A stretch of 64,000 nucleotides of DNA from CAIWHR01 sp963734055. GTDB lineage: Bacteria > Pseudomonadota > Gammaproteobacteria > Burkholderiales > Casimicrobiaceae. The notes beneath the pieces were generated by a model that saw only the letters and a list, made by a program, of their open reading frames with translations, was not told the origin of the DNA and ran no database searches. This document shows positions 44,106 to 53,576 of this stretch, piece by piece. The DNA lies in the NCBI GenBank assembly GCA_963734055.1, contig CAVTFQ010000003.1:248001-312000 (forward strand), given 5' to 3'. Position 1 is the stretch's first letter. Each line of letters opens with the position of its first letter. Position numbers and translations under genes: made by a program.

Positions 44106-46439
44106 ATGGACGCGATGCTGCGCGCCGTCGATCCGCCCGTCCGGCGGCGCATCGCCGTGCGCGGCATCGTACAGGGCGTCGGCTTCCGGCCGTTCGTGTT
44201 CCGGCTCGCGTCCGAGCTCGCGCTCGACGGCTTCGTGCGCAACGACGCGGCCGGCGTGGTGATCGAGGTGCAGGGCGCCCACGAGCGCGTCGACCGGATG
44301 GCGCGCCGCCTCGAGCGCGAAGCGCCAGCTCGTGCGCGCATCGACCGCGTCGATGTCTCCGAGTGCGCGGCACGGCGCGGCGAGCGCGGCTTCGCGATCC
44401 TCGCGAGCGAGCCCGGCCATGCCGCGACGGCGATCGGTCCCGACGGCGCGATCTGCGCGGACTGCCTCGCCGAACTGTTCGACCCGGCGGACCGGCGCTA
44501 CCGTTACGCGTTCGTCAACTGCACGAACTGCGGGCCGCGCTACACGATCACGCACCACCTGCCGTACGACCGCGCGACGACGAGCATGGCCGCGTTCGCG
44601 CAGTGCGCGTCCTGCACGAAGGAGTATGGGTCGCCGCAGGATCGCCGCTTCCACGCCGAGCCGAACGCCTGTCCGACCTGCGGGCCGCGCCTCGCGCTGC
44701 TCGAGCGGGACGGAAGCACGGCGCCCGACGCCGATCCGATCGCCGCGGCGGCCCTGCGGCTCGCACATGGCGAGATCGTCGCGATCAAGGGCCTCGGCGG
44801 ATTCCACCTCGCGTGCGACGCGCGCAACGCGGAGGCCGTCGCGCGGCTGCGCGAGCGCAAGGCACGCGAAGAAAAGCCGTTCGCGGTGATGGTCGCGGGC
44901 GCGGCATCGCTCGCACCGCTGGCCGAGGTGAGCGCGACCGAGCGGGGCTTGCTCGAATCGTGCGAGCGACCGATCGTGCTCCTGCGCAAGACCGCCGCGG
45001 CGGATGCCGCGCTGCCCGGCGTCGCACCCGGGCTCGCGTGGCTCGGCGCGATGCTCCCGTACACGCCGCTCCAGTACCTGCTGTTCCACGAGGCCGCGGG
45101 CCGACCCCCGGGCGCCGGGTGGCTGCGCGCGCCCCAGGCGCTGGTCCTCGTGATGACGAGCGCGAATCCCGGCGGCGAGCCGCTCGTCACCGCCAACGGG
45201 GAGGCGCTGTCGCGTCTTGCCGGCATCGCCGACGCGTACCTGGTGCACGACCGCGACATCGTCGCGCGCTGCGACGACAGCGTGCTGCGCGCGGCGACGG
45301 GAGGCGGTTACCAGTTCGTGCGTCGCGCCCGCGGCTACACGCCGCAGTCGATCCGCCTCGCGCGGAGCGGTCCGTCGGTCGTGGCCTTGGGTGGCTGGTT
45401 CAAGAACACCGTGTGCGTAACGCGAGCCGACGAGGCCTTCGTCTCGCCGCACATCGGCGATCTCGACAATGCGCCGACCTGCCTCGCGCTCGCCGAAACG
45501 GTCACGCACCTGGTGTCGATCCTCGAAGTCCGGCCTGCGATCGTCGCGCACGATCTCCACCCCGACTTCTTCAGCACGCGGCACGCGGCGCGGCTAGCGG
45601 CAGGATGGGGCCTTCCGCTTCACGCCGTGCAGCACCATCACGCCCACATCGCCGCGGTGCTTGCGGAGCATCGCGTCGCGCGCCCGGTGCTCGGGCTTGC
45701 GCTCGACGGCATCGGCCTCGGCACCGATGGCGGCGCGTGGGGCGGCGAGCTCCTGCGCGTCGACGGTGCGCGCTGCGAACGCCTCGGACGACTGCGCCCG
45801 CTGCGTCTTCCCGGGGGTGATCGCGCGGCGCGCGAGCCGTGGCGAATGGCGGCGGCGGCCCTCGTGCTTGCGGGACGCGACGGTGCGATCGCAGAGCGGT
45901 TTGCCGACGAGCCGGCGGCAGCGACCGTCGCTGCGCTGCTCGCGCGCGGCTTGCACTCGCCCGAGACCAGCAGCCTCGGCCGCTGGTTCGACGCGGCGGC
46001 GGGCCTCCTCGGCGTCAGGCGTCGCATCGCGTTCGAAGGACAGGCGGCGATGCTGCTCGAAGGGCTTGCCGAGCGCCACGGCCCGGTCGCCGCGGACGCC
46101 TCGCTCTACTGCATCGGTGCCGACAACGCGCTCGACTTCACGGCGCTCGCGGCGCGGCTCGCCGACGTCGACGACCCGGCGCATGGGGCGTCGCTGTTTC
46201 ACGCGACGGTCGCCGAGGGCCTCGCCGAGTGGGCCTCCGCGACGGCGCGGCGGCTCGATCTCGATACGGTCGCAGGCGCCGGCGGCTGCTTCCTCAACGC
46301 GATCCTCGCTCGCGGCGTGCGCGAAGGTCTCGCGCGGCGCGGCATCACGCTGCTCGAGGCGCGCGCCGTGCCACCGAACGACGGGGGGCTCTCGCTCGGG
46401 CAGGCGTGGGTGGCGCTCGAAGGACTCGGAGTTAACTAA
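44106..46439 (+). CDS. hypF: Carbamoyltransferase HypF
   Basis: The protein is 777 aa from 44106 (MDAMLRAVDPPVRRR). It has an acylphosphatase domain (VRGIVQGVGFRPFVFRLA), two zinc fingers (CADC...CTNCGPRYT and CASC...CPTCGP), a YrdC-like domain (LKGLGGFHLACDARN) and a Kae1-like domain (HHHAHIAAVLAEH, GGCFLNAILARG). It converts carbamoyl phosphate to the thiocarboxamide on HypE, the source of the cyanide ligands. Confidence 0.95.
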   Translation: MDAMLRAVDPPVRRRIAVRGIVQGVGFRPFVFRLASELALDGFVRNDAAGVVIEVQGAHERVDRMARRLEREAPARARIDRVDVSECAARRGERGFAILASEPGHAATAIGPDGAICADCLAELFDPADRRYRYAFVNCTNCGPRYTITHHLPYDRATTSMAAFAQCASCTKEYGSPQDRRFHAEPNACPTCGPRLALLERDGSTAPDADPIAAAALRLAHGEIVAIKGLGGFHLACDARNAEAVARLRERKAREEKPFAVMVAGAASLAPLAEVSATERGLLESCERPIVLLRKTAAADAALPGVAPGLAWLGAMLPYTPLQYLLFHEAAGRPPGAGWLRAPQALVLVMTSANPGGEPLVTANGEALSRLAGIADAYLVHDRDIVARCDDSVLRAATGGGYQFVRRARGYTPQSIRLARSGPSVVALGGWFKNTVCVTRADEAFVSPHIGDLDNAPTCLALAETVTHLVSILEVRPAIVAHDLHPDFFSTRHAARLAAGWGLPLHAVQHHHAHIAAVLAEHRVARPVLGLALDGIGLGTDGGAWGGELLRVDGARCERLGRLRPLRLPGGDRAAREPWRMAAAALVLAGRDGAIAERFADEPAAATVAALLARGLHSPETSSLGRWFDAAAGLLGVRRRIAFEGQAAMLLEGLAERHGPVAADASLYCIGADNALDFTALAARLADVDDPAHGASLFHATVAEGLAEWASATARRLDLDTVAGAGGCFLNAILARGVREGLARRGITLLEARAVPPNDGGLSLGQAWVALEGLGVN

Positions 46440-46440
46440 C

Positions 46441-46788
46441 ATGTGCCTCGCGATCCCCGCCCGCGTCGTCGAGCTGCCGGAAGCGGAGACGGCGACCGTC
46501 GAAGTCGGCGGCGTCCGCAAGCGCATCTCGCTTGCGCTCGTCGACGGCGTGTCCATCGGCGACTACGTGATCGTCCACGTCGGCTACGCGCTCACGAAGC
46601 TCGATCCGGACGAGGCGGCGCGGACGCTCGCGACGTTCGCCGAGGCGGGACTCCTGAGCGAGGCGGGCGAGCGAAGCGAGCCAAGAGGCGAAGCTCGCGT
46701 CGCCGAGCGATGGAGGTCGGCCGTTGGTCCGCCGCTGCGGGCTTCGCCTGCGGCGGAAGAGGCCGACCCTGACCCGGCGGCGGCATGA
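46441..46788 (+). CDS. hypC: Hydrogenase assembly chaperone HypC with an unusual C-terminal tail
   Basis: The protein is 115 aa. Residues 1-77 are an ordinary HypC (MCLAIPARVVEL, GDYVIVHVGYALTKLDPDEA). The remaining 38 residues (from GERSEPRGEARVAERW) are coded by a palindromic repeat-like block and do not look like HypC. The stop overlaps the hypD start (ATGA), so coupling was kept. HypC shuttles the Fe(CN)2CO group between HypD and the large subunit. Confidence 0.92.
   Translation: MCLAIPARVVELPEAETATVEVGGVRKRISLALVDGVSIGDYVIVHVGYALTKLDPDEAARTLATFAEAGLLSEAGERSEPRGEARVAERWRSAVGPPLRASPAAEEADPDPAAA
46715..46768. repeat. Palindromic repeat-like insert inside the hypC 3' end
   Basis: Nested arms GGTCGGCC (46715-46722)/GGCCGACC (46761-46768) and TCCGCCGC (46728-46735)/GCGGCGGA (46750-46757) can form a long hairpin in the mRNA just before the hypD start. 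The preceding bases contain direct GCGAGCGAAGCGAGCC-type repeats. This suggests a mobile intergenic palindrome inserted in frame. Confidence 0.6.
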
Positions 46789-47948
46789 AGTACATCGACG
46801 AATTCCGCGACGGTGCGCTCGCGCGCCGGCTGGCCGCGGCGATCGCGGCGGAGGCCGAGCCTGCGCGACGCTATCACCTGATGGAGTTCTGCGGCGGGCA
46901 CACCCACGCGATCTCCCGTTACGGCCTCGCGGACCTGCTGCCGCCGAACGTCCGGATGATCCACGGGCCGGGCTGCCCGGTCTGCGTGCTGCCGATCGGG
47001 CGCATCGACAACGCGATCGAGCTCGCCGCGCGGCCGGGGCTGATCCTGTGCACGTACGCCGACACGATGCGCGTCCCGGCGTCCGGCGGGCTCTCGCTCA
47101 TCAAGGCGAAGGCGCGCGGGCGCGACATCCGGATGGTCTACTCGTCCGCTGACGCGCTGCGCCTCGCGCGCGAGCACCCGGACCGCGACGTGGTCTTCTT
47201 CGCGATCGGCTTCGAAACGACGACGCCGCCGACCGCGGTCGCGATCCGGCAGGCGGACGCGGAGGGGCTCGCGAACTTCAGCGTCTTCTGCAATCACGTC
47301 GTCACGCCCGCCGCGATCAGCAACATCCTCGAGTCGAAGGACGTCCGCGAGCTCGGCACGGTGGCGCTCGACGGCTTCATCGGCCCGGCGCACGTGTCGA
47401 CGGTGATCGGCAGCGAGCCCTACGAGTACTTCGCCGAGGAGTATGCGCGCCCGGTCGTGATTGCCGGCTTCGAGCCGCTCGACGTGATGCAGGCGATCCT
47501 GATGCTCGTGCGGCAGCTGAATGCGGGACGCGCGGAGGTCGAGAACGAGTTCACGCGCGCGGTGACGCGCGAAGGCAACGCGAAGGCGAAGGCGCTCGTC
47601 GCCGATGTCTTCGAGCTCCGCAAGACCTTCGAGTGGCGCGGCCTCGGCGAGGTGCCGTACAGCGCGCTCCGGATCAAGGAGCGCTACCGCCGCTTCGACG
47701 CCGAGGCGCGCTACGGCATCGTCTACCGCTCGGTCGCCGACAACACGGCCTGCGAGTGCGGCGCGATCCTCCGCGGCGTCAAGCGGCCCGTCGACTGCCG
47801 GCTGTTCGGGACCGCGTGCACGCCGGAGAACCCGATGGGCTCGTGCATGGTCTCCTCCGAGGGCGCATGCGCGGCGCACTACACCTACGGTCGCTTCAAG
47901 GATGCGGCGATCGTCGCCGAGCGGGCGCAGGAGCCGGCGGCCGCATGA
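46785..47948 (+). CDS. hypD: Hydrogenase formation protein HypD
   Basis: The protein is 387 aa: MEFCGGHTHAISRYGL, HGPGCPVCVLPIGRID and the iron-sulfur cysteines near the end (CECGAILRG, CRLFGTACTPENPMGSCMVSSEGACAAHYTYG). With HypC it assembles the Fe(CN)2CO moiety on its [4Fe-4S] scaffold. Starts on the hypC stop. Confidence 0.96.
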   Translation: MKYIDEFRDGALARRLAAAIAAEAEPARRYHLMEFCGGHTHAISRYGLADLLPPNVRMIHGPGCPVCVLPIGRIDNAIELAARPGLILCTYADTMRVPASGGLSLIKAKARGRDIRMVYSSADALRLAREHPDRDVVFFAIGFETTTPPTAVAIRQADAEGLANFSVFCNHVVTPAAISNILESKDVRELGTVALDGFIGPAHVSTVIGSEPYEYFAEEYARPVVIAGFEPLDVMQAILMLVRQLNAGRAEVENEFTRAVTREGNAKAKALVADVFELRKTFEWRGLGEVPYSALRIKERYRRFDAEARYGIVYRSVADNTACECGAILRGVKRPVDCRLFGTACTPENPMGSCMVSSEGACAAHYTYGRFKDAAIVAERAQEPAAA

Positions 47949-48985
47949 CCCGCCCTTACGTCCGTCCGGTGGACTTCCGCCACGGCCGTGTCGACATGAC
48001 GCACGGCGGGGGCGGCCGCGCGATGGCGCAGCTCGTCGACGAGCTGTTTCTCCGCGCGTTCGACAACGACTGGCTGCGCCAGGGCAACGACGGCGCGCGC
48101 GTCGACGTGCCCGCGGGCCGGCTCGTGATGGCGACCGACAGCCACGTCGTCTCGCCGCTGTTCTTTCCCGGCGGCGACATCGGCTGCCTGTCGGTGCACG
48201 GCACCATCAACGACGTCGCGATGTGCGGCGCGACGCCGCTCTATCTGGCGGCGGGCTTCGTGCTCGAGGAGGGCTTCCCGCTCGCCGACCTGCGGCGCAT
48301 CGTCGAATCGATGGCCGCCGCCGCGAAGGACGCGCGCGTCCCCGTGGTCACCGGCGACACGAAGGTCGTCGAACAGGGCAAGGGCGACGGCGTGTTCATC
48401 ACGACCACCGGCGTGGGCATCGTGCCGTCCGGCATCGACGTGTCCGGCGATCGGGCGCGGCCGGGCGACGTCGTCATCCTGAGCGGACCGATCGGCGATC
48501 ACGGCGTCGCGATCATGTCGCTGCGCGAGAACCTGGGCTTCGAGACTGCGATCGCGTCCGACACGGCCGCGCTGCACGGGCTCGTCGCGGCGATGCTGGC
48601 CGCGGCCCCCGGGCTTCGCTGCCTGCGCGATCCGACGCGGGGCGGGCTCGCGACGACGCTGAACGAGCTCGCGCGGCAATCGGGCTGCGGCATCGTGCTC
48701 GCCGAGAGCCGCATTCCCGTGCGGCCGCAAGTCGCCGCCGCCTGCGAGTTCCTGGGCCTCGATCCGCTGTACGTCGCCAACGAGGGGAAGCTGGTCGCGA
48801 TCTGCGCGCCCGACGATGCCGACCGGCTCCTGGCGGCGATGCGCTCGCATCCGCTCGGACGCGACGCGGCGATTGTCGGCGAGGCGACCGCCGATCCGCA
48901 CCACTTCGTCCAGATGGACACGAGTTTCGGCGGCCGCCGCGTCGTCGATTGGCTCACCGGCGAGCAATTGCCGCGCATCTGCTGA
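47945..48985 (+). CDS. hypE: Hydrogenase expression/formation protein HypE
   Basis: The protein is 346 aa with the PurM-like ATPase fold: MTHGGGGRAMAQLV, DSHVVSPLFFPGGDIG, GDTKVVEQGKGDG, RDPTRGGLATTLNELA, and the C-terminal PRIC whose cysteine receives the carbamoyl group and is dehydrated to thiocyanate. It overlaps hypD by four bases. Confidence 0.96.
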   Translation: MTRPYVRPVDFRHGRVDMTHGGGGRAMAQLVDELFLRAFDNDWLRQGNDGARVDVPAGRLVMATDSHVVSPLFFPGGDIGCLSVHGTINDVAMCGATPLYLAAGFVLEEGFPLADLRRIVESMAAAAKDARVPVVTGDTKVVEQGKGDGVFITTTGVGIVPSGIDVSGDRARPGDVVILSGPIGDHGVAIMSLRENLGFETAIASDTAALHGLVAAMLAAAPGLRCLRDPTRGGLATTLNELARQSGCGIVLAESRIPVRPQVAAACEFLGLDPLYVANEGKLVAICAPDDADRLLAAMRSHPLGRDAAIVGEATADPHHFVQMDTSFGGRRVVDWLTGEQLPRIC

Positions 48986-48995
48986 TCGGTCCGTG

Positions 48996-50783
48996 ATGCG
49001 GATCCTGCTCCTCGCCCACTCGTTCAACAGCCTCACGCAGCGGCTGTGGGTCGAGCTCGCGGCCCGGGGCCACGAGCTCTCGGTCGAGCTCGACGTCCAC
49101 GACCGGGTCACCGAGGAGGCCGTTGCGCTCTTTCGACCCGATCTGATCGTAGCGCCGTTTCTCAAGCGCCGGATTCCCGACGCGGTCTGGCTACGCAACC
49201 GTTGCCTCGTGGTCCACCCCGGAATTCGCGGCGACCGCGGACCGTCGGCACTCGACTGGGCGATCATGAACGGCGAGGCCGAGTGGGGCGTCACGGTGCT
49301 GGAGGCTAACGGCGAGATGGACGCGGGCGACGTCTGGGCCGAAAACCGCTTCGCGATGCGCGAGGCGGCGAAGAGCAGTCTCTACCGGAACGAGGTCACC
49401 GAAGCGGCGGTCGCGGCGCTCGTCCGCGCGCTCGAGCGGATCGAGCGCGGCCTGGCGCCTGAACCGCTCGACTACGCGGATCCCGCCGTGCGCGGACGCG
49501 CGCGAGCGCCGATGCGCCAGGCCGATCGCGCGATCGACTGGCGGGCGGACGACACGACGACCGTGCTGCGGAAGATCCGCGCGGCCGACGGCGCCCCGGG
49601 CGTGCTCGACGAGGTGTGCGGCGAGCGGGCGTACCTCTTCGACGCGCACCGCGAATCGGGGCTGCGGTTCGAACGGACCGCCCCCGGCGACGTCGTCGGG
49701 CAGCGCGGCGGCGCGATCCTCCGCGCGACGATCGACGGCGCGGTGTGGATCACGCACCTCAAGCGCGAGAGCGGCGGGCCGCAAGCGTTCAAGCTGCCGG
49801 CGGCGATCGTGCTTGGGAATCGTCTCGCCGCCGTCCCGGAATTTCCGCTTGCGCCGGAGGCGTCGGCCGAGGGCGAGACGTGGCAGCCGATCCGCTACGA
49901 GGAGCGCGACGGCATCGGGTGGCTGCATTTCGCCTTCTACAACGGCGCGATGGGGACCGCCCAGTGCGAAGCGCTGCGCGCGGCGTTCCGGCACGCGAGG
50001 GCGCGCCCGACCCGCGTCATCGTCCTTGCCGGCGGCCCCGACTACTGGTCGAACGGGATCCACCTGAACCTGATCGAGGACTCGGCGCATCCGGCCGAGG
50101 AATCGTGGCGCAACATCAACGCGATCGACGACCTGGTGCGCGAGATCGTCGTCGCGGACCGCCAGCTGACGGTCGCCGCGATGCAGGGCAACGCCGGTGC
50201 GGGCGGCGCGTTCCTCGCGCTCGCGGCCGATCACGTGTACGCGCGGGACGGGATCGTGCTCAATCCCCACTACAAGTCGATGGGCAATCTATACGGATCC
50301 GAATACTGGACCTACCTCCTGCCGCGGCGCCTCGATGCGGCGTGCGCGCGGGCGATCACGCAAGACCGGCTTCCGCTGGGCGCGCGGGCGGCGGCGGCGC
50401 TTGGACTCGTCGATGCATGCTTCGGCGCAACGCCTGCCGCCTTCGTGGCCGAAGTCGATGCGCGCGCGCGGGCACTGTCGGGCGACCCGGAATTCGCGTC
50501 CCGCCTTGCCGCAAAGAACGCGCGCCGGGCAGCTGACGAGGCCCGGAAGCCCCTTTCCGCCTATCGCGACGACGAGCTCGCCCGGATGCGGCAGAACTTC
50601 TTCGGCTTCGACCCGAGCTACCACGTGGCGCGCTACCATTTCGTGGCCAAGGTTCCGCGATCGCGGACGCCGCTCTGGCTCGCCCGGCACCGGGTGGCCG
50701 CGCCTTCACCGGCCGCTGCGACGCGGCGCGGGCCGCTTCTTGCGCCAAGTCAATCCGCGGCGGCCCCGCCCATGGAACCATGA
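48996..50783 (+). CDS. hypX: Hydrogenase maturation protein HypX/HoxX (CO ligand synthesis)
   Basis: The protein is 595 aa. The N-terminal half is formyltransferase-like (LLLAHSFNSLTQRLWVEL, CLVVHPGIRGDRGPSALDWAI) and the C-terminal half enoyl-CoA hydratase-like (AGGPDYWSNGIHLNLIED, GNAGAGGAFLALAADHVYARDGIVLNPHYKSMGNLYGSEYW). HypX makes the CO ligand from a formyl group when oxygen is present, consistent with the six-cysteine small subunit. A Pro/Ala-rich tail of about 35 residues follows. Confidence 0.94.
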   Translation: MRILLLAHSFNSLTQRLWVELAARGHELSVELDVHDRVTEEAVALFRPDLIVAPFLKRRIPDAVWLRNRCLVVHPGIRGDRGPSALDWAIMNGEAEWGVTVLEANGEMDAGDVWAENRFAMREAAKSSLYRNEVTEAAVAALVRALERIERGLAPEPLDYADPAVRGRARAPMRQADRAIDWRADDTTTVLRKIRAADGAPGVLDEVCGERAYLFDAHRESGLRFERTAPGDVVGQRGGAILRATIDGAVWITHLKRESGGPQAFKLPAAIVLGNRLAAVPEFPLAPEASAEGETWQPIRYEERDGIGWLHFAFYNGAMGTAQCEALRAAFRHARARPTRVIVLAGGPDYWSNGIHLNLIEDSAHPAEESWRNINAIDDLVREIVVADRQLTVAAMQGNAGAGGAFLALAADHVYARDGIVLNPHYKSMGNLYGSEYWTYLLPRRLDAACARAITQDRLPLGARAAAALGLVDACFGATPAAFVAEVDARARALSGDPEFASRLAAKNARRAADEARKPLSAYRDDELARMRQNFFGFDPSYHVARYHFVAKVPRSRTPLWLARHRVAAPSPAAATRRGPLLAPSQSAAAPPMEP

Positions 50784-50850
50784 CGGCTGCGTTTCCGGGC
50801 CTGGTTGGGAGTGTGCCCCCGCTCGGGGACATAATCCGAGGAGAACGAGC

Positions 50851-51135
50851 ATGAAAACGATCGTGGTTGCGGCGGTTGCGGCGGCGGCTCTGCTGGTGGC
50901 GGGGATGGCAAGCGCGGAGGATGCCGCTGCGCTGGCGAAGAAGGACGGCTGCTTGAACTGCCACGCGGTGGACACGAAGAAGATGGGGCCGTCGTTCAAG
51001 GACGCCGCGGCCAAGCTCAAGGGCAAGTCGGACGCCGAGGTGGTTGCCGCGCTCAAGGCCGTGAAGCCGCACGGAAGCGTGAAGGCGTCGGACGACGACC
51101 TGAAGGCGATCGGCAAGTGGATCCAGTCTCTCTGA
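50851..51135 (+). CDS. Periplasmic monoheme c-type cytochrome
   Basis: The protein is 94 aa after GAGGAGAACG: a signal peptide ending ASAE, haem site CLNCH, KKMGPSFKDAAAKLKGKSDAEVV and a closing helix IGKWIQSL. The usual distal Met may be M34-like or missing; the sixth ligand is not obvious. It sits 67 bases after hypX, where hoxA would follow in Ralstonia. Close relative of the next gene. Confidence 0.87.
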   Translation: MKTIVVAAVAAAALLVAGMASAEDAAALAKKDGCLNCHAVDTKKMGPSFKDAAAKLKGKSDAEVVAALKAVKPHGSVKASDDDLKAIGKWIQSL

Positions 51136-51276
51136 CGTAGAGGGCGCGCCGCCGGTCCGGCGTCAACGGAATCGTGGGCGGTGCGTTAGAATCCCGCACC
51201 CCGCGCCGCGTTTCGGCATCAGCGGACGAGTCGGGCGGCGGCGGTCCGGGCATTTTCCTAACGAGGAGAAGCGAGC

Positions 51277-51561
51277 ATGAAAGGATTCGCGATGGTTGTG
51301 GTCGCTGCGGCAGGCCTGGCCTGTGCCGGCGCAGCGAGTGCCCAGGAAGCGCTGGCGAAGAGCAGCGGCTGCCTGAACTGCCACGACGTGGCGACCAAGA
51401 AGATCGGCCCCGCCTTCAAGGATGTCGCCGCGAAATACAAGGGCAAGGCGGACGCCCAGGCGATGCTCGTGAAGAAGCTCGAGACCCATTCGGGCCACCC
51501 CGAGGTGAAGGCGAAGGGCGACGATCTGAACTCGCTCGTCAAGTGGGTCCTGTCGCAGTAG
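51277..51561 (+). CDS. Periplasmic monoheme class I c-type cytochrome
   Basis: The protein is 94 aa with a signal peptide (MKGFAMVVVAAAGLACAGAASA), haem site CLNCH, KKIGPAFKDVAAKYKGKADAQAM and LVKWVLSQ. It is similar to the preceding cytochrome and to the class I domains at 15.5-16.6 kb. A TAGAAT -10-like element at 51187-51192 may give it its own promoter. A terminator follows. Confidence 0.88.
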   Translation: MKGFAMVVVAAAGLACAGAASAQEALAKSSGCLNCHDVATKKIGPAFKDVAAKYKGKADAQAMLVKKLETHSGHPEVKAKGDDLNSLVKWVLSQ

Positions 51562-51587
51562 GTCGACGCGACATGCGATGTGGAAAG

Positions 51588-51611
51588 AGCCGGCCCACGC
51601 CGGCTTTTTCT
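51588..51611 (+). terminator. Rho-independent terminator after the second small cytochrome
   Basis: AGCCGGC/GCCGGCT with a CCAC loop is followed by TTTTCTTT. It separates the cytochromes from regB. Confidence 0.8.
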
Positions 51612-51665
51612 TTGGCGGGTCCGTGACCGACGCCTCGCGGGGCCGACGCGGTCGAGACTCTGCCC

Positions 51666-52931
51666 GTGGCGGCGGCCGATGACGGGGCCGCGCTTCCATC
51701 GAGCCGGGGGCTCCTCCTGCGGCTGCGGGCCGTGGCCGTGGCGGGCCAGGTGATCGCGATCGCCGTCGCTCAGGCGCTGGGCGTCGCGCTTTCGCTCGCG
51801 CCCATGGGGATGATCGTCGCCGGCTCGCTCGCGATCAGCGCGTGGTCCTGGCTGCGGACGCGGCGCGGGTCGCCGGTCACGCTGGCCGAGGTCGTGCTCC
51901 TGCTCGCGTTCGACCTCGCCGCGTTCTCGCTTCTCCTCGCGCTGGCGGGCGGGATCGAGAATCCGTTCTGGCCGCTCTACGTCCTCCACGTCGTGCTGAT
52001 CGCGCTGCTCCTGCCGCAACGCCTTGCGCTCGCGGGAGCGCTGGTCGTCGTGGCGAGCTTCGCGATCGCCTTCGCGTTCGCCGCGCCGCTCCGCTACGCC
52101 GACGGCCGAGCCGTGCCCGACGCCATCCTCGCGATCGGGCTGTGGGCGGGGTTCGCGCTTACTGCGATCGCGACCGCGTGGTTCGTCGTCCGGATCGTCG
52201 CCGACCTGAGGGCCCACGAGCAGTTGCTGCGCGAGGCGGCGCGCCGCGCGCTGAACGACGAGGCGATCATGCGCCTCGGCGCGCTCGCGGCGGGAGCCGC
52301 CCACGAGCTCGCGACGCCGCTCACGACGATGGCGGTCGTCGCCGGCGAGATGGCGCGCGCGGCAGGGCCCCCGGCCGTCCAACGCGACGCCGCGATTCTC
52401 GCCGAACAGGTCGAGGCGTGCCGGCGGGCGCTGTCCAACCTCGCGTCGGCGGCGGGCCACCTGCGCGCCGAGGGCGGCGGCCCCGAGCGGCTCGACGCCT
52501 TCCTCGCCGCCATCGTGCGCCGGTTTCAGACGCTGCGGCCCAACGTGCCGCTCGATGCGCGCTGGGAGGGCTCGGCGCCGGTTCCCGAGATCTTTGCCGA
52601 CGCGTCGCTGCAGCAGGCAATTCTGATCCTGCTCAACAATGCGGCCGACGCATCCCCGCATCATGTGGACTTCACCGGGCACTGGGACGCGGATACCTTG
52701 CAGCTTGCGGTGGGCGACCGCGGTGCGGGCGTCCCGCCTTCGCGCCTGGGCGAACTCGGCCGCGCATTCTTCACGACGAAGCCGGCGGGGAAGGGGACGG
52801 GGCTGGGCCTCGTGCTGACGACGTCGACGGTGAGCCGGCTCGGCGGCAGCGTCCGGTGGACGAACCGGCCCGAAGGGGGGCTCGATGCGGAGATCTCGCT
52901 GCCCCTCGCGGGCCTCCGGGTCCGGGCATGA
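51666..52931 (+). CDS. regB: Redox-responsive sensor histidine kinase RegB/PrrB/RoxS
   Basis: The protein is 421 aa with a GTG start. About six membrane helices fill residues 15-180 and hold the quinone-sensing signature GGIENPF at 95-101. The H-box is GAAHELATPLTT with His213, and Cys252 in EACRRALSNLA occupies the place of the redox-active cysteine of RegB (39 residues after the His; 40 in Rhodobacter). NNAADAS, GDRGAGVP and GKGTGLGLVL form the ATP site. It probably reports the redox state of the quinone pool. Confidence 0.92.
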   Translation: MAAADDGAALPSSRGLLLRLRAVAVAGQVIAIAVAQALGVALSLAPMGMIVAGSLAISAWSWLRTRRGSPVTLAEVVLLLAFDLAAFSLLLALAGGIENPFWPLYVLHVVLIALLLPQRLALAGALVVVASFAIAFAFAAPLRYADGRAVPDAILAIGLWAGFALTAIATAWFVVRIVADLRAHEQLLREAARRALNDEAIMRLGALAAGAAHELATPLTTMAVVAGEMARAAGPPAVQRDAAILAEQVEACRRALSNLASAAGHLRAEGGGPERLDAFLAAIVRRFQTLRPNVPLDARWEGSAPVPEIFADASLQQAILILLNNAADASPHHVDFTGHWDADTLQLAVGDRGAGVPPSRLGELGRAFFTTKPAGKGTGLGLVLTTSTVSRLGGSVRWTNRPEGGLDAEISLPLAGLRVRA

Positions 52932-52981
52932 GCGCCGGTCCCGGCGGCGCGGCGAAGAGCGTGTAGACCGAAGGTGATGCG

Positions 52982-53536
52982 ATGAATGCAACCACGATCC
53001 ATCAGGACCGCGCGAGCCTGCTGTTCGTCGACGACGACCACGCGCTGTGCGACGTCATGAGCCGCGCACTTAACGGCCGCGGGTTCGACGTGACCGTCGC
53101 GCACAATCACGACGGTGCGGTGCGCGCGATCGACGGCGATCCGCCCGAGTACGCGATCGTCGACCTCAAGCTGCCGGACGAGTCGGGCCTCAAGGTCGTG
53201 GAGCGGCTCAAGGCGGCGGACCCGCACACGCGGATCGTCGTGCTGACCGGCCACGGCAGCATTCCGACGGCGATCGAGGCGATCAAGCTCGGCGCGACCT
53301 ACTACCTCGTCAAGCCGGTCGACGCCGACACGGTCGTGGCGGCGTTCGCTCGCGAGAACGGCGACGCGAGCCTGCCCGTCGAAGGCAAGCCGATGACGGT
53401 CGAGCGCGTCGAGTGGGAGCACATCCAGCGCGTGCTGCACGACCACGACGGAAACATCTCGGCGACGGCGCGCGCCTTGTCGATGCACCGCCGCACGCTG
53501 CAGCGCAAGCTGCACAAGCGGCCCGCCAAGATCTAG
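52982..53536 (+). CDS. regA: Redox response regulator RegA/PrrA/ActR
   Basis: The protein is 184 aa, the family length. Receiver domain: FVDDDHALCDVM, phospho-acceptor Asp61 in IVDLKLPDESG, TGHGS and VKPVD. A short linker leads to a Fis-type helix-turn-helix, NISATARALSMHRRTLQRKLHKR, nearly the invariant RegA recognition helix. It binds GCGRC-N5-GNCGC-type sites and controls hydrogenase, cytochrome and carbon or nitrogen fixation genes in relatives. It follows regB by 50 bases. Confidence 0.94.
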   Translation: MNATTIHQDRASLLFVDDDHALCDVMSRALNGRGFDVTVAHNHDGAVRAIDGDPPEYAIVDLKLPDESGLKVVERLKAADPHTRIVVLTGHGSIPTAIEAIKLGATYYLVKPVDADTVVAAFARENGDASLPVEGKPMTVERVEWEHIQRVLHDHDGNISATARALSMHRRTLQRKLHKRPAKI

Positions 53537-53576
53537 CTGTGAATATTCAGGACGTTGTCTATTGAATGCGTGATTC

